Source of the DNA: Alteromonas lipotrueae
Lineage (GTDB): Bacteria; Pseudomonadota; Gammaproteobacteria; Enterobacterales; Alteromonadaceae
Length of the DNA: 64,000 nt
Assembly (NCBI RefSeq): GCF_019249215.1
Contig: NZ_JAESDI010000017.1
Coordinates: forward strand, 22,812 to 86,811
Direction of reading: 5' to 3'
Under the pieces are notes generated by a model, which saw nothing but the letters and a program-made list of their open reading frames with translations, was not told where the DNA came from and ran no database searches. Positions 54,163 to 63,181 of this stretch are shown piece after piece. The translations under genes were made by a program, and so were the position numbers. Each line of letters starts with the position of its first letter. Within the stretch, counting starts at the first letter, position 1.

Positions 54163-56991
54163 ATGAGTTCAGGAAATCCGTTTTCCATTGGTCAGCGTTG
54201 GTTAAGTAATACTGAAACCGAATTAGGTTTAGGCGCTGTTATTAGTGTTGATTTTCGCTCAGTTGAGTTATTTTTCCCTGCCACGGGAGAAGCGCGAATG
54301 TATACAAAGCAAGACGCACCACTGACCCGTTTGGTATTCGATATTGGCGAAACCGTGAAAAGCCAAGACGGCTGGCAAATGACCATCTCTGAAATTGAAG
54401 AAAGTCAGGGCGTTTGCATTTATTTCGGCATTCGCGAAGACACCAAAGCACAAGTTCGTCTTTCTGAAACCTTACTTGATCACCACATTCGATTAAACCA
54501 ACCTGAAAGGCGATTATTCAGTGAACAACTCGACCACCCTAAGTGGTTCGACTTGCGCCTAAACGCACTAAATCATCAATATGACTATTTACGCTCTAGC
54601 ACACTTGGTTTAGCCGGCGCACGTATTTCCCTTATTCCCCACCAGCTACACATTGCCTCTGAAGTGGGTAGCCGTCATGCTCCGCGTGTTTTACTTGCCG
54701 ATGAAGTTGGCTTAGGTAAAACCATTGAAGCTGCGCTTATTATCCATCAGCAGCTTCGTACCGGTCGTGCGCAGCGAGTGCTAATTTTAGTGCCAGATTC
54801 ATTGGTGCATCAGTGGCTGGTTGAAATGCTACGCCGAATTAACCTGCCTTTCGCAATTTTTGATGAAAGCCGATGCGAAGCCTTAGATGATGACGGTGAA
54901 ACTAACCCCTTTGATAACGACCAGTTAGTGCTATGTAGCATCGATTTTTTGAGTCAGAGCGAAAAGCGTCAACAACAGATTCAAGCGGCATCGTGGGATT
55001 TAATGGTGGTTGATGAAGCCCATCACCTTGCGTGGTCTGCCGATGCGCCCTCTGCTGAGTACACTTGCGTAGAAGCGTTAGCCAATGAAACGCCAGGGGT
55101 ATTGCTGCTTACTGCAACCCCAGACCAACTCGGCCATGAAAGCCACTTTGCTCGTTTGCGTTTACTCGACCCAGCTCGTTTTCATAGCTACGAAGCCTTT
55201 TTAAATGAAGAGTCGCGTTACAGTCAGCTTGCAGACGCCGTAGCCCCTTTACTTTCAGACACCACGCCGGACGAAAAACAACGCACCAAGCTAATCGACT
55301 TCGCCCCGGATGTGATGGAAAATGCCGGTGATTTAGCACAACCTGAAGCACGCAGAGAGCTGGTTCATCAGCTTATCGATTGCCACGGTACGGGCAGAAT
55401 GCTGTTTAGAAACCGCAGAGCCAATATTGAAGGCTTCCCTGACCGCGTATTACTTGGCTACCAACTTGAACTACCCGAGGTATATGAAAGTGCGGTAACC
55501 GGCGGTGATTTAACCCATGCGTTATACCCTGAACGTATGCCAAGCGTGGTAAATAGCTGGATGGATGAAGATCCTCGCGTAGGCTGGTTGCTCGATTTCA
55601 TGCAATCGGTTAAACCAGAAAAAATCTTACTTATTTGTGCCAGTGCGCGCACCGCACAAGAACTCGGTGAAGTCATTCGCACCCAAACCGGTGTACGTCA
55701 TAGCGTATTCCACGAAGGCATGACCATTGTTGAGCGCGACAAAGCCGCTCACTATTTTTCTGATGAAGAAGACGGCGCGCAAATCTTATTGTGTAGTGAA
55801 ATTGGCAGTGAAGGTCGTAACTTCCAGTTTGCCCATCACTTGGTGTTGTTCGATTTACCCGTTACACCAGATTTACTGGAGCAACGAATTGGTCGCTTAG
55901 ATCGTATTGGTCAAACTCAAACCGTTGAAATTCATGTGCCTTATTTAAAAAACACGGCTCAGCATGTGTTGGTGGATTGGTATCATGAAGGGCTGAATGC
56001 GTTTGAGAAAACCTGCCCGACAGGCTCAGGCGTGTTTGACGACGTAAAAACCTTGTTGATTGGCGCGTGTTTGCACCCACACGACCTTCATACTCGCGAC
56101 GAACTGATTAACTTAAGTACCACATTAAATAGCCAGCTAGTGGCACAGCTAGAAGCCGGTCGTGACCGTTTGTTAGAGCTTAATGCGTCTGGTGAAGGCC
56201 GTGTTGAACAGTTACTTGAAGACATCATATTGCTTGATAACTCGCAAGATTTATCCCGCTTTATGGGCCGACTGTTTGATGCTATTGGTGTTCAGCAAGA
56301 AGAAAAAGGCAGCGATTGCTTTATTCTAATGCCAACCGAATCTATGGTTAGCCAATTACCAGGGCTCGACCCTGAAGGCATGACGGTAACCTATAAACGC
56401 CGCGTGGCGACCACCTTAGAAAATGTACAGTTTTTAAGTTGGGATCATCCTCTTGTACATACCGCTATCGATTTAGTGCTTAGTGATGTGCACGGTAAGA
56501 GCAGCATTGGCTTTATTGCCGACCCTGACCTTCCCAAAGGCGCTTACTGGTTAGAGGCCCTATTTGTATTAGATGCTAACGCTCCTAAAGCACTTCAGCT
56601 TGGCCGTTTCTTACCGCAAACGCCACTGCGTATTTGTTTAGATGCGCAAGGCAATCAAGTAGATTTAACCTTTGATGTAAAACGTAAGGTAAACCGAAAA
56701 ATTTCGCATCAGCTTATAAAAGCACTGCATCAACCGCTTACCTTAGCCATTGAGAACAGTAGAAAGCTGGCGCATCAACAAGCGAATCAAAAGCTACACG
56801 ATGCACTGCAAAACATGCACAAAACCCTAAACAGTGAAATTCAGCGTTTAGTCGATTTGCAAAAGCGTAACCCATCAGTGCGTGACAGTGAAATTGAGTT
56901 TATTGAAAACCAAATGAATGCGTTAGACAAAGTAATACAAGGCGCTGACGTACAGTTTGATGCATTACGTTTAGTGGTGAACAACCCTTAA
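54163..56991 (+). CDS. rapA: RNA polymerase-associated protein RapA
   Basis: Swi2/Snf2-family ATPase that binds RNA polymerase and promotes its recycling. It has 942 residues, the usual about 960. The N-terminal Tudor-like part (PFSIGQRWLSNTETELGLG) is followed by the ATPase core with LLADEVGLGKTIEA (Walker A) near residue 180 and VVDEAHH near 284. The second lobe (VFHEGMTI, SEIGSEGRNFQFA, EQRIGRLDRIGQ) ends near 610. The C-terminal RapA-specific domains complete it. Its stop overlaps the rluA ATG by one base (TAATG), as expected for coupled translation. Confidence 0.95.
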   Translation: MSSGNPFSIGQRWLSNTETELGLGAVISVDFRSVELFFPATGEARMYTKQDAPLTRLVFDIGETVKSQDGWQMTISEIEESQGVCIYFGIREDTKAQVRLSETLLDHHIRLNQPERRLFSEQLDHPKWFDLRLNALNHQYDYLRSSTLGLAGARISLIPHQLHIASEVGSRHAPRVLLADEVGLGKTIEAALIIHQQLRTGRAQRVLILVPDSLVHQWLVEMLRRINLPFAIFDESRCEALDDDGETNPFDNDQLVLCSIDFLSQSEKRQQQIQAASWDLMVVDEAHHLAWSADAPSAEYTCVEALANETPGVLLLTATPDQLGHESHFARLRLLDPARFHSYEAFLNEESRYSQLADAVAPLLSDTTPDEKQRTKLIDFAPDVMENAGDLAQPEARRELVHQLIDCHGTGRMLFRNRRANIEGFPDRVLLGYQLELPEVYESAVTGGDLTHALYPERMPSVVNSWMDEDPRVGWLLDFMQSVKPEKILLICASARTAQELGEVIRTQTGVRHSVFHEGMTIVERDKAAHYFSDEEDGAQILLCSEIGSEGRNFQFAHHLVLFDLPVTPDLLEQRIGRLDRIGQTQTVEIHVPYLKNTAQHVLVDWYHEGLNAFEKTCPTGSGVFDDVKTLLIGACLHPHDLHTRDELINLSTTLNSQLVAQLEAGRDRLLELNASGEGRVEQLLEDIILLDNSQDLSRFMGRLFDAIGVQQEEKGSDCFILMPTESMVSQLPGLDPEGMTVTYKRRVATTLENVQFLSWDHPLVHTAIDLVLSDVHGKSSIGFIADPDLPKGAYWLEALFVLDANAPKALQLGRFLPQTPLRICLDAQGNQVDLTFDVKRKVNRKISHQLIKALHQPLTLAIENSRKLAHQQANQKLHDALQNMHKTLNSEIQRLVDLQKRNPSVRDSEIEFIENQMNALDKVIQGADVQFDALRLVVNNP

Positions 56992-57779
56992 TGGCTAATC
57001 CTGCATTTGTTTACAACCCGCCGCAACAGCCTTATTTAACTATTCTCTACCAAGATGATGACATCTTGGTAGCGAATAAGCCCAGTGGCTTGTTAAGCGT
57101 GCCAGGTAAAGCAGAAGAACATAGAGACTCGCTCATAAGCAGAGTAAATACCGTGTTCCCTACGGCCACTGTGGTGCATAGGCTTGATATGGCAACATCG
57201 GGCATTATGGTGATGGCGCTAAACAAAGAAAGCCATCGGCGTATTTCAAAGCAATTTGAATTACGCCAAACCAAGAAGCGCTATTTCGCTCGTGTTTTTG
57301 GCAAGGTTAAAAGCAACCAAGGGGAAGTGAACTTACCCCTTATTTGTGATTGGCCTAATCGCCCAAAGCAAATGGTGGATTATGAGCGAGGGAAAAAAGC
57401 CCTGACCCATTATGAAGTGGTTGATGTAACACCTAACGAATCACACGAAACGGTTAATTCAAAAATGGGGGAAAGCCCTGTTACTAGCCAGGCTCTTAGC
57501 CCCATAGAGGACGAGAAAAGCGAGACCCTCATTGCCTTATACCCCGTTACAGGGCGCTCTCACCAACTTCGAGTCCATATGCTTGAGTTAGGCCATCCTA
57601 TCTTAGGTGATAGGCTTTATGCTCATGAAGAAGCACTAGGTATGGCTGAACGATTACAACTGCATGCAGAAAGCTTGAGCTTTGCGCATCCTGTATCTGA
57701 AAACTGGCTAACGTTTCAAACGCCTATTCCATTTACTGCTTATGCGCACTACTCTCCCGCCCCTCTGTCTCTTGATTGA
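56991..57779 (+). CDS. rluA: Dual-specificity 23S rRNA/tRNA pseudouridine synthase RluA
   Basis: Pseudouridine synthase for 23S rRNA U746 and tRNA U32 (E. coli numbering). 262 residues. NPPQQPYLTILYQDDDILVANKPSGLLSVPG is the RluA N-terminus, and the catalytic Asp is in HRLDMATSG near residue 67. The GRSHQLRVHM segment is near 188. It is about 40 residues longer than E. coli RluA because of a polar insert at about 145-180 (SHETVNSKMGES, IEDEKSE). It is coupled to rapA by an overlapping stop/start. Confidence 0.92.
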   Translation: MANPAFVYNPPQQPYLTILYQDDDILVANKPSGLLSVPGKAEEHRDSLISRVNTVFPTATVVHRLDMATSGIMVMALNKESHRRISKQFELRQTKKRYFARVFGKVKSNQGEVNLPLICDWPNRPKQMVDYERGKKALTHYEVVDVTPNESHETVNSKMGESPVTSQALSPIEDEKSETLIALYPVTGRSHQLRVHMLELGHPILGDRLYAHEEALGMAERLQLHAESLSFAHPVSENWLTFQTPIPFTAYAHYSPAPLSLD

Positions 57780-57925
57780 GGCTTTGGGGCCGCTTGGTAC
57801 CAACCTGTTTCACCCGCATTCATAAATGCGGTCAATTAATAGGCGCTAAAAATACTCTTGGTTCGAACTGAAGTTTTCACAGGTTTAGCCGATAATATGA
57901 CTGTTGAATGCTTTATTGGTACGCC

Positions 57926-58774
57926 ATGTTACGTTTATCTCGTTTTCTCCTGGTGGGTTGCAGCTTATTTTCTTTTTTGCTGTGTTCTGTGCCTTATGCA
58001 AAAGGGCAAAGCTTGTATGAGGATATTACCCACGCTTTTTTACCCGATGACATTACCTATGTAATGGCTGGGGAAATCCGCGTGCCTATTTTTGAGAGCC
58101 CCTCAGCATTACCTATTTCACGCGGCGCCGCCATTATTTTAGCTGATGCCTCGCCTAGCGGTCTTTCCATAGGGGATGCACGTCACTTAGCCAGTTTACT
58201 TAATGCCAAAGGGTGGCATGCGGTGGTTAGCCCAGTTTCCTTCACATTAGAAGCAGACCCTGACCTTCCCGTCGATGAAGCCATTCACCCGAAATCTGAC
58301 AGTCGACTTCAGCGACAGAGTTACGTGTCGTCCAGCCAACACTTGACTATATTAATCAATGCACTTAATACTCACCTTGAAAGTCATCAAGGCTTTAGAA
58401 TGAACATTGCCTACGGTATGCAAGCAGCACAGTTGCTGGATTTAGGATCTAAAGGCATGATTCCATCACCAGACTCCTTGGTCGCCATCGCCCCCTTTTG
58501 GCCCAACGCCGATATAAACCGCGGTGTACCTGAATTTATTGCCGGAACAGAATTTCCAGTGCTGGACCTATCAATTAACGACACCAACACATGGGCGTCG
58601 CAAACAGAAGCGAAACGAAAGCAACTTGCCACCACCTCCCTCAAACTTCACTACAGACAACAGTCATTCCACACGCAAAATTCAACCTTTGGTCTAATAG
58701 ACAATGAGAATAGTGCTAAAATTCAGTTGATTGCTGGCAGTATTCTTGGATGGACTCAACATTTAGGCTGGTAA
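57926..58774 (+). CDS. DUF3530 family exported protein
   Basis: Exported protein of about 282 residues, annotated in relatives as DUF3530. The ATG at 57926 gives a good signal peptide (MLRLSRFLLVGCSLFSFLLC, cleaved near VPYAKG); an ATG at 57908 adds six residues. The fold looks alpha/beta-hydrolase-like: GAAIILADASPSGLSI, LASLLNAKGWHAVVS, then AYGMQAAQLLDL where a nucleophile elbow would be. A catalytic Ser is not evident. Function is unknown. A weak hairpin (CCGCATT/AATGCGG at about 57813) separates it from rluA. Confidence 0.75.
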   Translation: MLRLSRFLLVGCSLFSFLLCSVPYAKGQSLYEDITHAFLPDDITYVMAGEIRVPIFESPSALPISRGAAIILADASPSGLSIGDARHLASLLNAKGWHAVVSPVSFTLEADPDLPVDEAIHPKSDSRLQRQSYVSSSQHLTILINALNTHLESHQGFRMNIAYGMQAAQLLDLGSKGMIPSPDSLVAIAPFWPNADINRGVPEFIAGTEFPVLDLSINDTNTWASQTEAKRKQLATTSLKLHYRQQSFHTQNSTFGLIDNENSAKIQLIAGSILGWTQHLGW

Positions 58775-58910
58775 TTAGAATCTAAACCAACTAGTCTAAT
58801 TTATATCTTAAAACAGTATCCTACCTCTTTTGCCTTGGGCTTCACGAGGTATCACTGGGTGTTCTGAACTATAATTCATTTTAATCTTTATTAACGGCGG
58901 CTGTGTGTCT

Positions 58911-59234
58911 ATGACTGTTCAAACATTCGTAAACAAAAAGGCCAAGCAGCTGTGTTTTTATCTGAGGTCATTTTGGCAAGGAGAGCTTCCGGTCGAGGAA
59001 ATCGAACTATTCTTTTGGGATAGTATGGAAGAGTGGGGCCAGATAGAGTACACATTTACCCAACCTTACACGTATAAGGAAAGGGTTTTTTGGCATTTGC
59101 TCCATCAAGTCCACTTTTGGCAAGAAGATAAGTTACGTTCAGATAAATATCTCGTCGATGAGTTAATGAACTGTATATTGTTCTTAGAAGGTAAAGGGCA
59201 CTGCCCCATCGACTGTGTAGGTATCCGCCCCTAG
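58911..59234 (+). CDS. Hypothetical protein, 107 residues
   Basis: Cytoplasmic protein rich in aromatic residues (seven Trp-containing segments such as SFWQGELP, FFWDSMEEWGQIEY, FWHLLHQVHFWQED) with a C-terminal CILFLEGKGHCPIDCVG that holds three Cys. I recognise no family. The frame also opens at a GTG six bases upstream; ATG at 58911 is chosen for codon type only, as no Shine-Dalgarno is clear. Normal codon use suggests it is real. It has no operon partner. Confidence 0.6.
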   Translation: MTVQTFVNKKAKQLCFYLRSFWQGELPVEEIELFFWDSMEEWGQIEYTFTQPYTYKERVFWHLLHQVHFWQEDKLRSDKYLVDELMNCILFLEGKGHCPIDCVGIRP

Positions 59235-59300
59235 CGGCGTTCTTTATTCGTTAATTTATCAGTGATTCAACCCTTTATTGCTCGTTTTCATTGAAACTCA

Positions 59301-59335
59301 AGCGTGATCATGGCTCAATACGAATGGATCACGCT
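59301..59335. repeat. Inverted repeat before the AmpG-like gene
   Basis: AGCGTGATC (59301-59309) and GATCACGCT (59327-59335) are a perfect 9-bp inverted repeat with a 17-base spacer, followed by TT. It could terminate the upstream small gene weakly or be an operator for the transporter that starts 18 bases later. Confidence 0.45.
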
Positions 59336-59352
59336 TTGGCCATGGAACGCAT

Positions 59353-60687
59353 TTGTTAGACTCTCTGAAAACTTATTACGACCGACGTTACCTCAGTATT
59401 TTTCTATTTGGCATTACCAGTGGTTTTCCATGGATTATGATTGGCTCAGTGCTATCGGCCTGGCTAAAAGATGAAGGCCTATCTCGGTCAGCCATTGGCT
59501 TGTTTGGTGCTATCTTTGCGGTCTATTCATTCAATTTTCTTTGGTCTCCTTTAATTGACCGCGTAAAACCTCGAATTCTTGGTCAGCGTCGAGGCTGGAT
59601 TTTCATCATGCAAGGCGGCATAGCCCTGTGTTGTGCGTTAATGACACAATTATCAGCCAATAGTCACTTGTTTTATTTGGCAGTGGTGGGTTTACTCATC
59701 GCCATTTTTTCTTCTACTCAAGATATTGCGATAGATGGCTATCGAATTGATGTTATTGAAGAAAATGACAATGATGGTTTATCTGCTGCATCTTCCGTTG
59801 CCACCGCAGGATGGTGGACGGGCTATGGTGGACTTGGCGCCATTCCGTTTTTTATTGCGGACAATAGCAGCTGGTACTGGCCTGACATTTACGGTTTACT
59901 CGCCCTTTTCATGCTTGTGCTTATGGTTACCACGGTGTTTGCCAAAGAGCCAGACATAGATCGGGACCTATTGCGTAGCAAAGCGGTAGGGAGCCCAGCA
60001 CAAAGCAATACAGGCGCAACGTCTTCTAAAATAGCGCTTTGGTTTAAAGAAACCTTAGTGGCCCCTTTTTCCGAGTTTTTCACACGCAATGGCGTAAAAC
60101 TCGCTTTGTCGTTTTTACTGTTTATATTCTTGTTTAAAATTGGGGAAGCCTTCTTAGGAAGAATGAGTATCGTTTTTTACAAAGAAATTGGTTTTTCCAA
60201 TAGCGATATCGGCACTTACTCAAAGCTGCTCAACTGGTGGGTAACCATTATCTTTTCTCTGATAGGTGGGTTGGTCAATATTCGCTATGGTATTTACAAA
60301 GGCCTAATGACTGCCGGCATTGCTATGGCGGCTTCCAACCTTATGTTCTCACTTATTGCCACTACAGGGCCTGACGTTACGCTTCTGGCCGCTGCGGTCA
60401 TTATCGACGGTTTTACGGCTGCTTGGAGCACCGTGGCCATGGTCGCTTTTATTTCCCTTTTGTGTAATCGCGCCTTCAGTGCCACGCAATATGCCCTTAT
60501 GGCATCGTTGAGCGTAGCGGGAAGAACCTTGGTGGCCTCTAGTAGTGGATTTGTAGTTGATTTCCTTGATGGTAACTGGAGCCAGTTCTTTGTTATTACT
60601 GCACTTATGGTTATACCTAGCTTGCTGTTCCTACACAATATTCGGCATAAAATTACACATTTGGAGAAATCTAAAACTTCTGAGTAA
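59353..60687 (+). CDS. AmpG-like MFS transporter (muropeptide permease family)
   Basis: Major-facilitator carrier of the AmpG kind, which imports anhydromuropeptides from cell-wall recycling. 444 residues with about 12 membrane helices. Typical AmpG segments are GITSGFPWIMIGSVLSAWLKDEG, YSFNFLWSPLIDRVKP followed by LGQRRGWI, and SSTQDIAIDGYRID near residue 117. The start is a TTG at 59353 with GGA 7 bases upstream; no in-frame ATG fits. The second half is less conserved, so another solute is possible. Confidence 0.82.
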   Translation: MLDSLKTYYDRRYLSIFLFGITSGFPWIMIGSVLSAWLKDEGLSRSAIGLFGAIFAVYSFNFLWSPLIDRVKPRILGQRRGWIFIMQGGIALCCALMTQLSANSHLFYLAVVGLLIAIFSSTQDIAIDGYRIDVIEENDNDGLSAASSVATAGWWTGYGGLGAIPFFIADNSSWYWPDIYGLLALFMLVLMVTTVFAKEPDIDRDLLRSKAVGSPAQSNTGATSSKIALWFKETLVAPFSEFFTRNGVKLALSFLLFIFLFKIGEAFLGRMSIVFYKEIGFSNSDIGTYSKLLNWWVTIIFSLIGGLVNIRYGIYKGLMTAGIAMAASNLMFSLIATTGPDVTLLAAAVIIDGFTAAWSTVAMVAFISLLCNRAFSATQYALMASLSVAGRTLVASSSGFVVDFLDGNWSQFFVITALMVIPSLLFLHNIRHKITHLEKSKTSE

Positions 60688-60913
60688 TAACGTTGCAATA
60701 ACTCATTTCCCATCTAAAGTTAAACCATTGTGCATATAAGCAATGATGAGGAGATGGATTCGTAAGATGATGACCTAAACGAGTCTTACAATAAGCTTTC
60801 ACTTAATTGCAATATAGCCTATTAAGACGTAATAGCGGCCTTAGAGAAGTCCAGTAAAAGCCAATAAATGGGTATAAGAAGACCAAGAGTAAGCGTAGTA
60901 GCATGGAGTCGCT

Positions 60914-63100
60914 ATGAGCAAGAATGAAGTACCGTTCAACGAAGCAAAGCATTGGAATCTATACATCGCTACAGGGTTCGCTGTAGTTATATTGTGTTTT
61001 TTTGCCTATCTATATCACTTTTTACACACCCATTACACGTTGTCGCAATCGCTAAATGCGAGCAATTCACTGCATCATGCACTCATTGAAATAGAAAGAC
61101 GCATTGAGACACTTACTGCTCCACAACCTTCAGATGAAATAGCCGCTATCCAGAGGGAATTAATGCCCCTTGCCGTTGAAGCAAAGTACCATTTTCAACA
61201 TGCTTTTTTAATCGACGATGCACATTTCGATGACTTTACTACGCAAGCGCTAAGCCTAGAAACCTTTATCAGGGAGCAACAAAGAAGCACGTCGCTTACC
61301 CTTTCCGAACAGGTTAAAGTCACCCTTAATTTACTACGCACCATTGTTGATTTACCCCCTAATGAAGTCGCGAACTATCTATCCCGCCCGCTTAGGCTTT
61401 CGCCACTCATCAAAGATATTCGGCTAGAAGAACAAATCACCTTAAATCGGCTAAGTCACAGTGCTCAGAATCTGAAGGTCAGCCTGTTCGTAACTACCGC
61501 CATGTTGGCACTTTCTCTTATGGCGCTGTGGTTATTTGTGTCCTCAAAAATTAACCGAAATAGAACTCCCTTGCCTAAGAGCGAAGCGCGTGTTTCTTCG
61601 AAACATCGAGAAGCCGAAGCCTTACTTGAGAATGAAAAGCGCGATTTTCTAAACTTAATGAGCCACGAGTTTAGAGGGCCAATTAGTGCCATTATTACTG
61701 CGCTAGAACTTATTCCTAACATGAAACAGCAGCAAGGAAAGCTTATTCAACAAGCTGAGCAATCATGCTATCGGCTATTGAATTTAACAAACAACTTACT
61801 CGATATCTTGTCGATTGGCAGCGAACAAGATAAACACATCGATCGTGTTGACCTCATCAGCTTGCTCGACGAATGCATCGCCCCTTACTCCGTTCAGGTC
61901 AGAGGTAAAAAAGTCGAATTCACGATGCATTGCAATCATAGCGTGCCGCGTTTTATCGAAGGAGATGCCACTAACTTATCTAAAGTCATCCGTAACACGT
62001 TAGACAATGCCGTTAAGTTTACACCCAATGGCATTATCCACGTAGATATCACAACCCGGATTAAAAACAAAAAAGTATTTTTGGTCATAAAAGTTAAAGA
62101 CTCAGGACTAGGCATTGCAGATGACATAAAGCCTAAAATTTTTGAGCGCTTTTTCCGTGGGGAACAGCCGCTAGATCACAGGTTCCCGGGTGCTGGCATT
62201 GGGCTCACCATCGTACAAAAAAGCATTGTTCAACTCGGTGGCAGCCTTTCGTTTACTAGCCAAGAGGGCATTGGCACTGAATTTGTTGCTAATATTCCTA
62301 TTACGCCTTTGCCAGATAACGCCCCCCCACAACCTAATACCAGCAATGCACGCTTCGCCATTGTTGATGATTTAGAAATTTCTCGACTGCATATTCAAAA
62401 CATTATTACGAGCGAAGGATTTTCCGCGCGTTGTTTTGCTTCAGGTTCAGACCTACTAAGCCTGCATGATGAGTTACTTCAATACACCGCCATTTTCGCC
62501 GACCTTTACATGCCGGGTATCGATGGCCTAGAGCTTACTCGAACTCTTCATGCTATTTACGGAAAACGTACGCCACCTATTGTGGTGTTATCGGCTACAC
62601 CGGATATTGCCAACGTTATTGCAAACAGTCAGCTTGAAGTATGGCAATCTTTTGTTAAGCCTGTAGATAAGAACCGTATTGTGGATACCCTTCACCACTT
62701 AGCGAAGCCTAACAAATCCGCCTATCAGCCAGTCAATCATGCCAAAATACTGGTGGTAGAAGATGAGCCGATAAACGCACAAATGCTGGAAAACATGCTG
62801 ATATGCATGGGACACTCACCTAAGACAGTAAGCAATGGTAACGACGCCATCATTCTGGCCCGTGAAGAGTCTTACGACGCTATTTTGTTAGATATTAACT
62901 TGCCTGATATAAGCGGTTTAGAGGTGGCAAAGATTATCAAAGAGAAAAAGCCGAATATCCCCATTGTTGCTATTACGTCTAACGCACATAAAGACGATAG
63001 AAAGGCCTCTGAGCTTGCTGGTATTCGCTACCATTTGGTCAAGCCTGTTACCTTTCAAGAGTTGAAAAATACCTTAGGATTAACCCTGCTGAAATTATAA
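60914..63100 (+). CDS. Hybrid sensor histidine kinase with two receiver domains
   Basis: Inner-membrane hybrid kinase, 728 residues. TM1 is at about 17-38 and TM2 at about 190-212, enclosing a helical periplasmic sensor of about 150 residues without a known name. HisKA has the phospho-acceptor in LMSHEFRGP near residue 250. The HATPase domain has NTLDNAVKFTP, DSGLGIADD and GAGIGLTI (about 350-465). REC1 is at about 478-595 (FADLYMPGIDG) and REC2 at about 612-728 (ILVVEDEPINAQ, LLDINLPDISG, KPVTF). A separate Hpt protein would be expected to complete the relay; none is in the window. It may act with the adjacent diguanylate cyclase, but the orientations converge. Confidence 0.9.
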   Translation: MSKNEVPFNEAKHWNLYIATGFAVVILCFFAYLYHFLHTHYTLSQSLNASNSLHHALIEIERRIETLTAPQPSDEIAAIQRELMPLAVEAKYHFQHAFLIDDAHFDDFTTQALSLETFIREQQRSTSLTLSEQVKVTLNLLRTIVDLPPNEVANYLSRPLRLSPLIKDIRLEEQITLNRLSHSAQNLKVSLFVTTAMLALSLMALWLFVSSKINRNRTPLPKSEARVSSKHREAEALLENEKRDFLNLMSHEFRGPISAIITALELIPNMKQQQGKLIQQAEQSCYRLLNLTNNLLDILSIGSEQDKHIDRVDLISLLDECIAPYSVQVRGKKVEFTMHCNHSVPRFIEGDATNLSKVIRNTLDNAVKFTPNGIIHVDITTRIKNKKVFLVIKVKDSGLGIADDIKPKIFERFFRGEQPLDHRFPGAGIGLTIVQKSIVQLGGSLSFTSQEGIGTEFVANIPITPLPDNAPPQPNTSNARFAIVDDLEISRLHIQNIITSEGFSARCFASGSDLLSLHDELLQYTAIFADLYMPGIDGLELTRTLHAIYGKRTPPIVVLSATPDIANVIANSQLEVWQSFVKPVDKNRIVDTLHHLAKPNKSAYQPVNHAKILVVEDEPINAQMLENMLICMGHSPKTVSNGNDAIILAREESYDAILLDINLPDISGLEVAKIIKEKKPNIPIVAITSNAHKDDRKASELAGIRYHLVKPVTFQELKNTLGLTLLKL

Positions 63101-63181
63101 AGAGTAGACGCAGGGTTGTTGCGATAAACTTAGTACCAACTTAGCGTGAAGCGACCGGAAATGACGACGTAAATAGTAGCG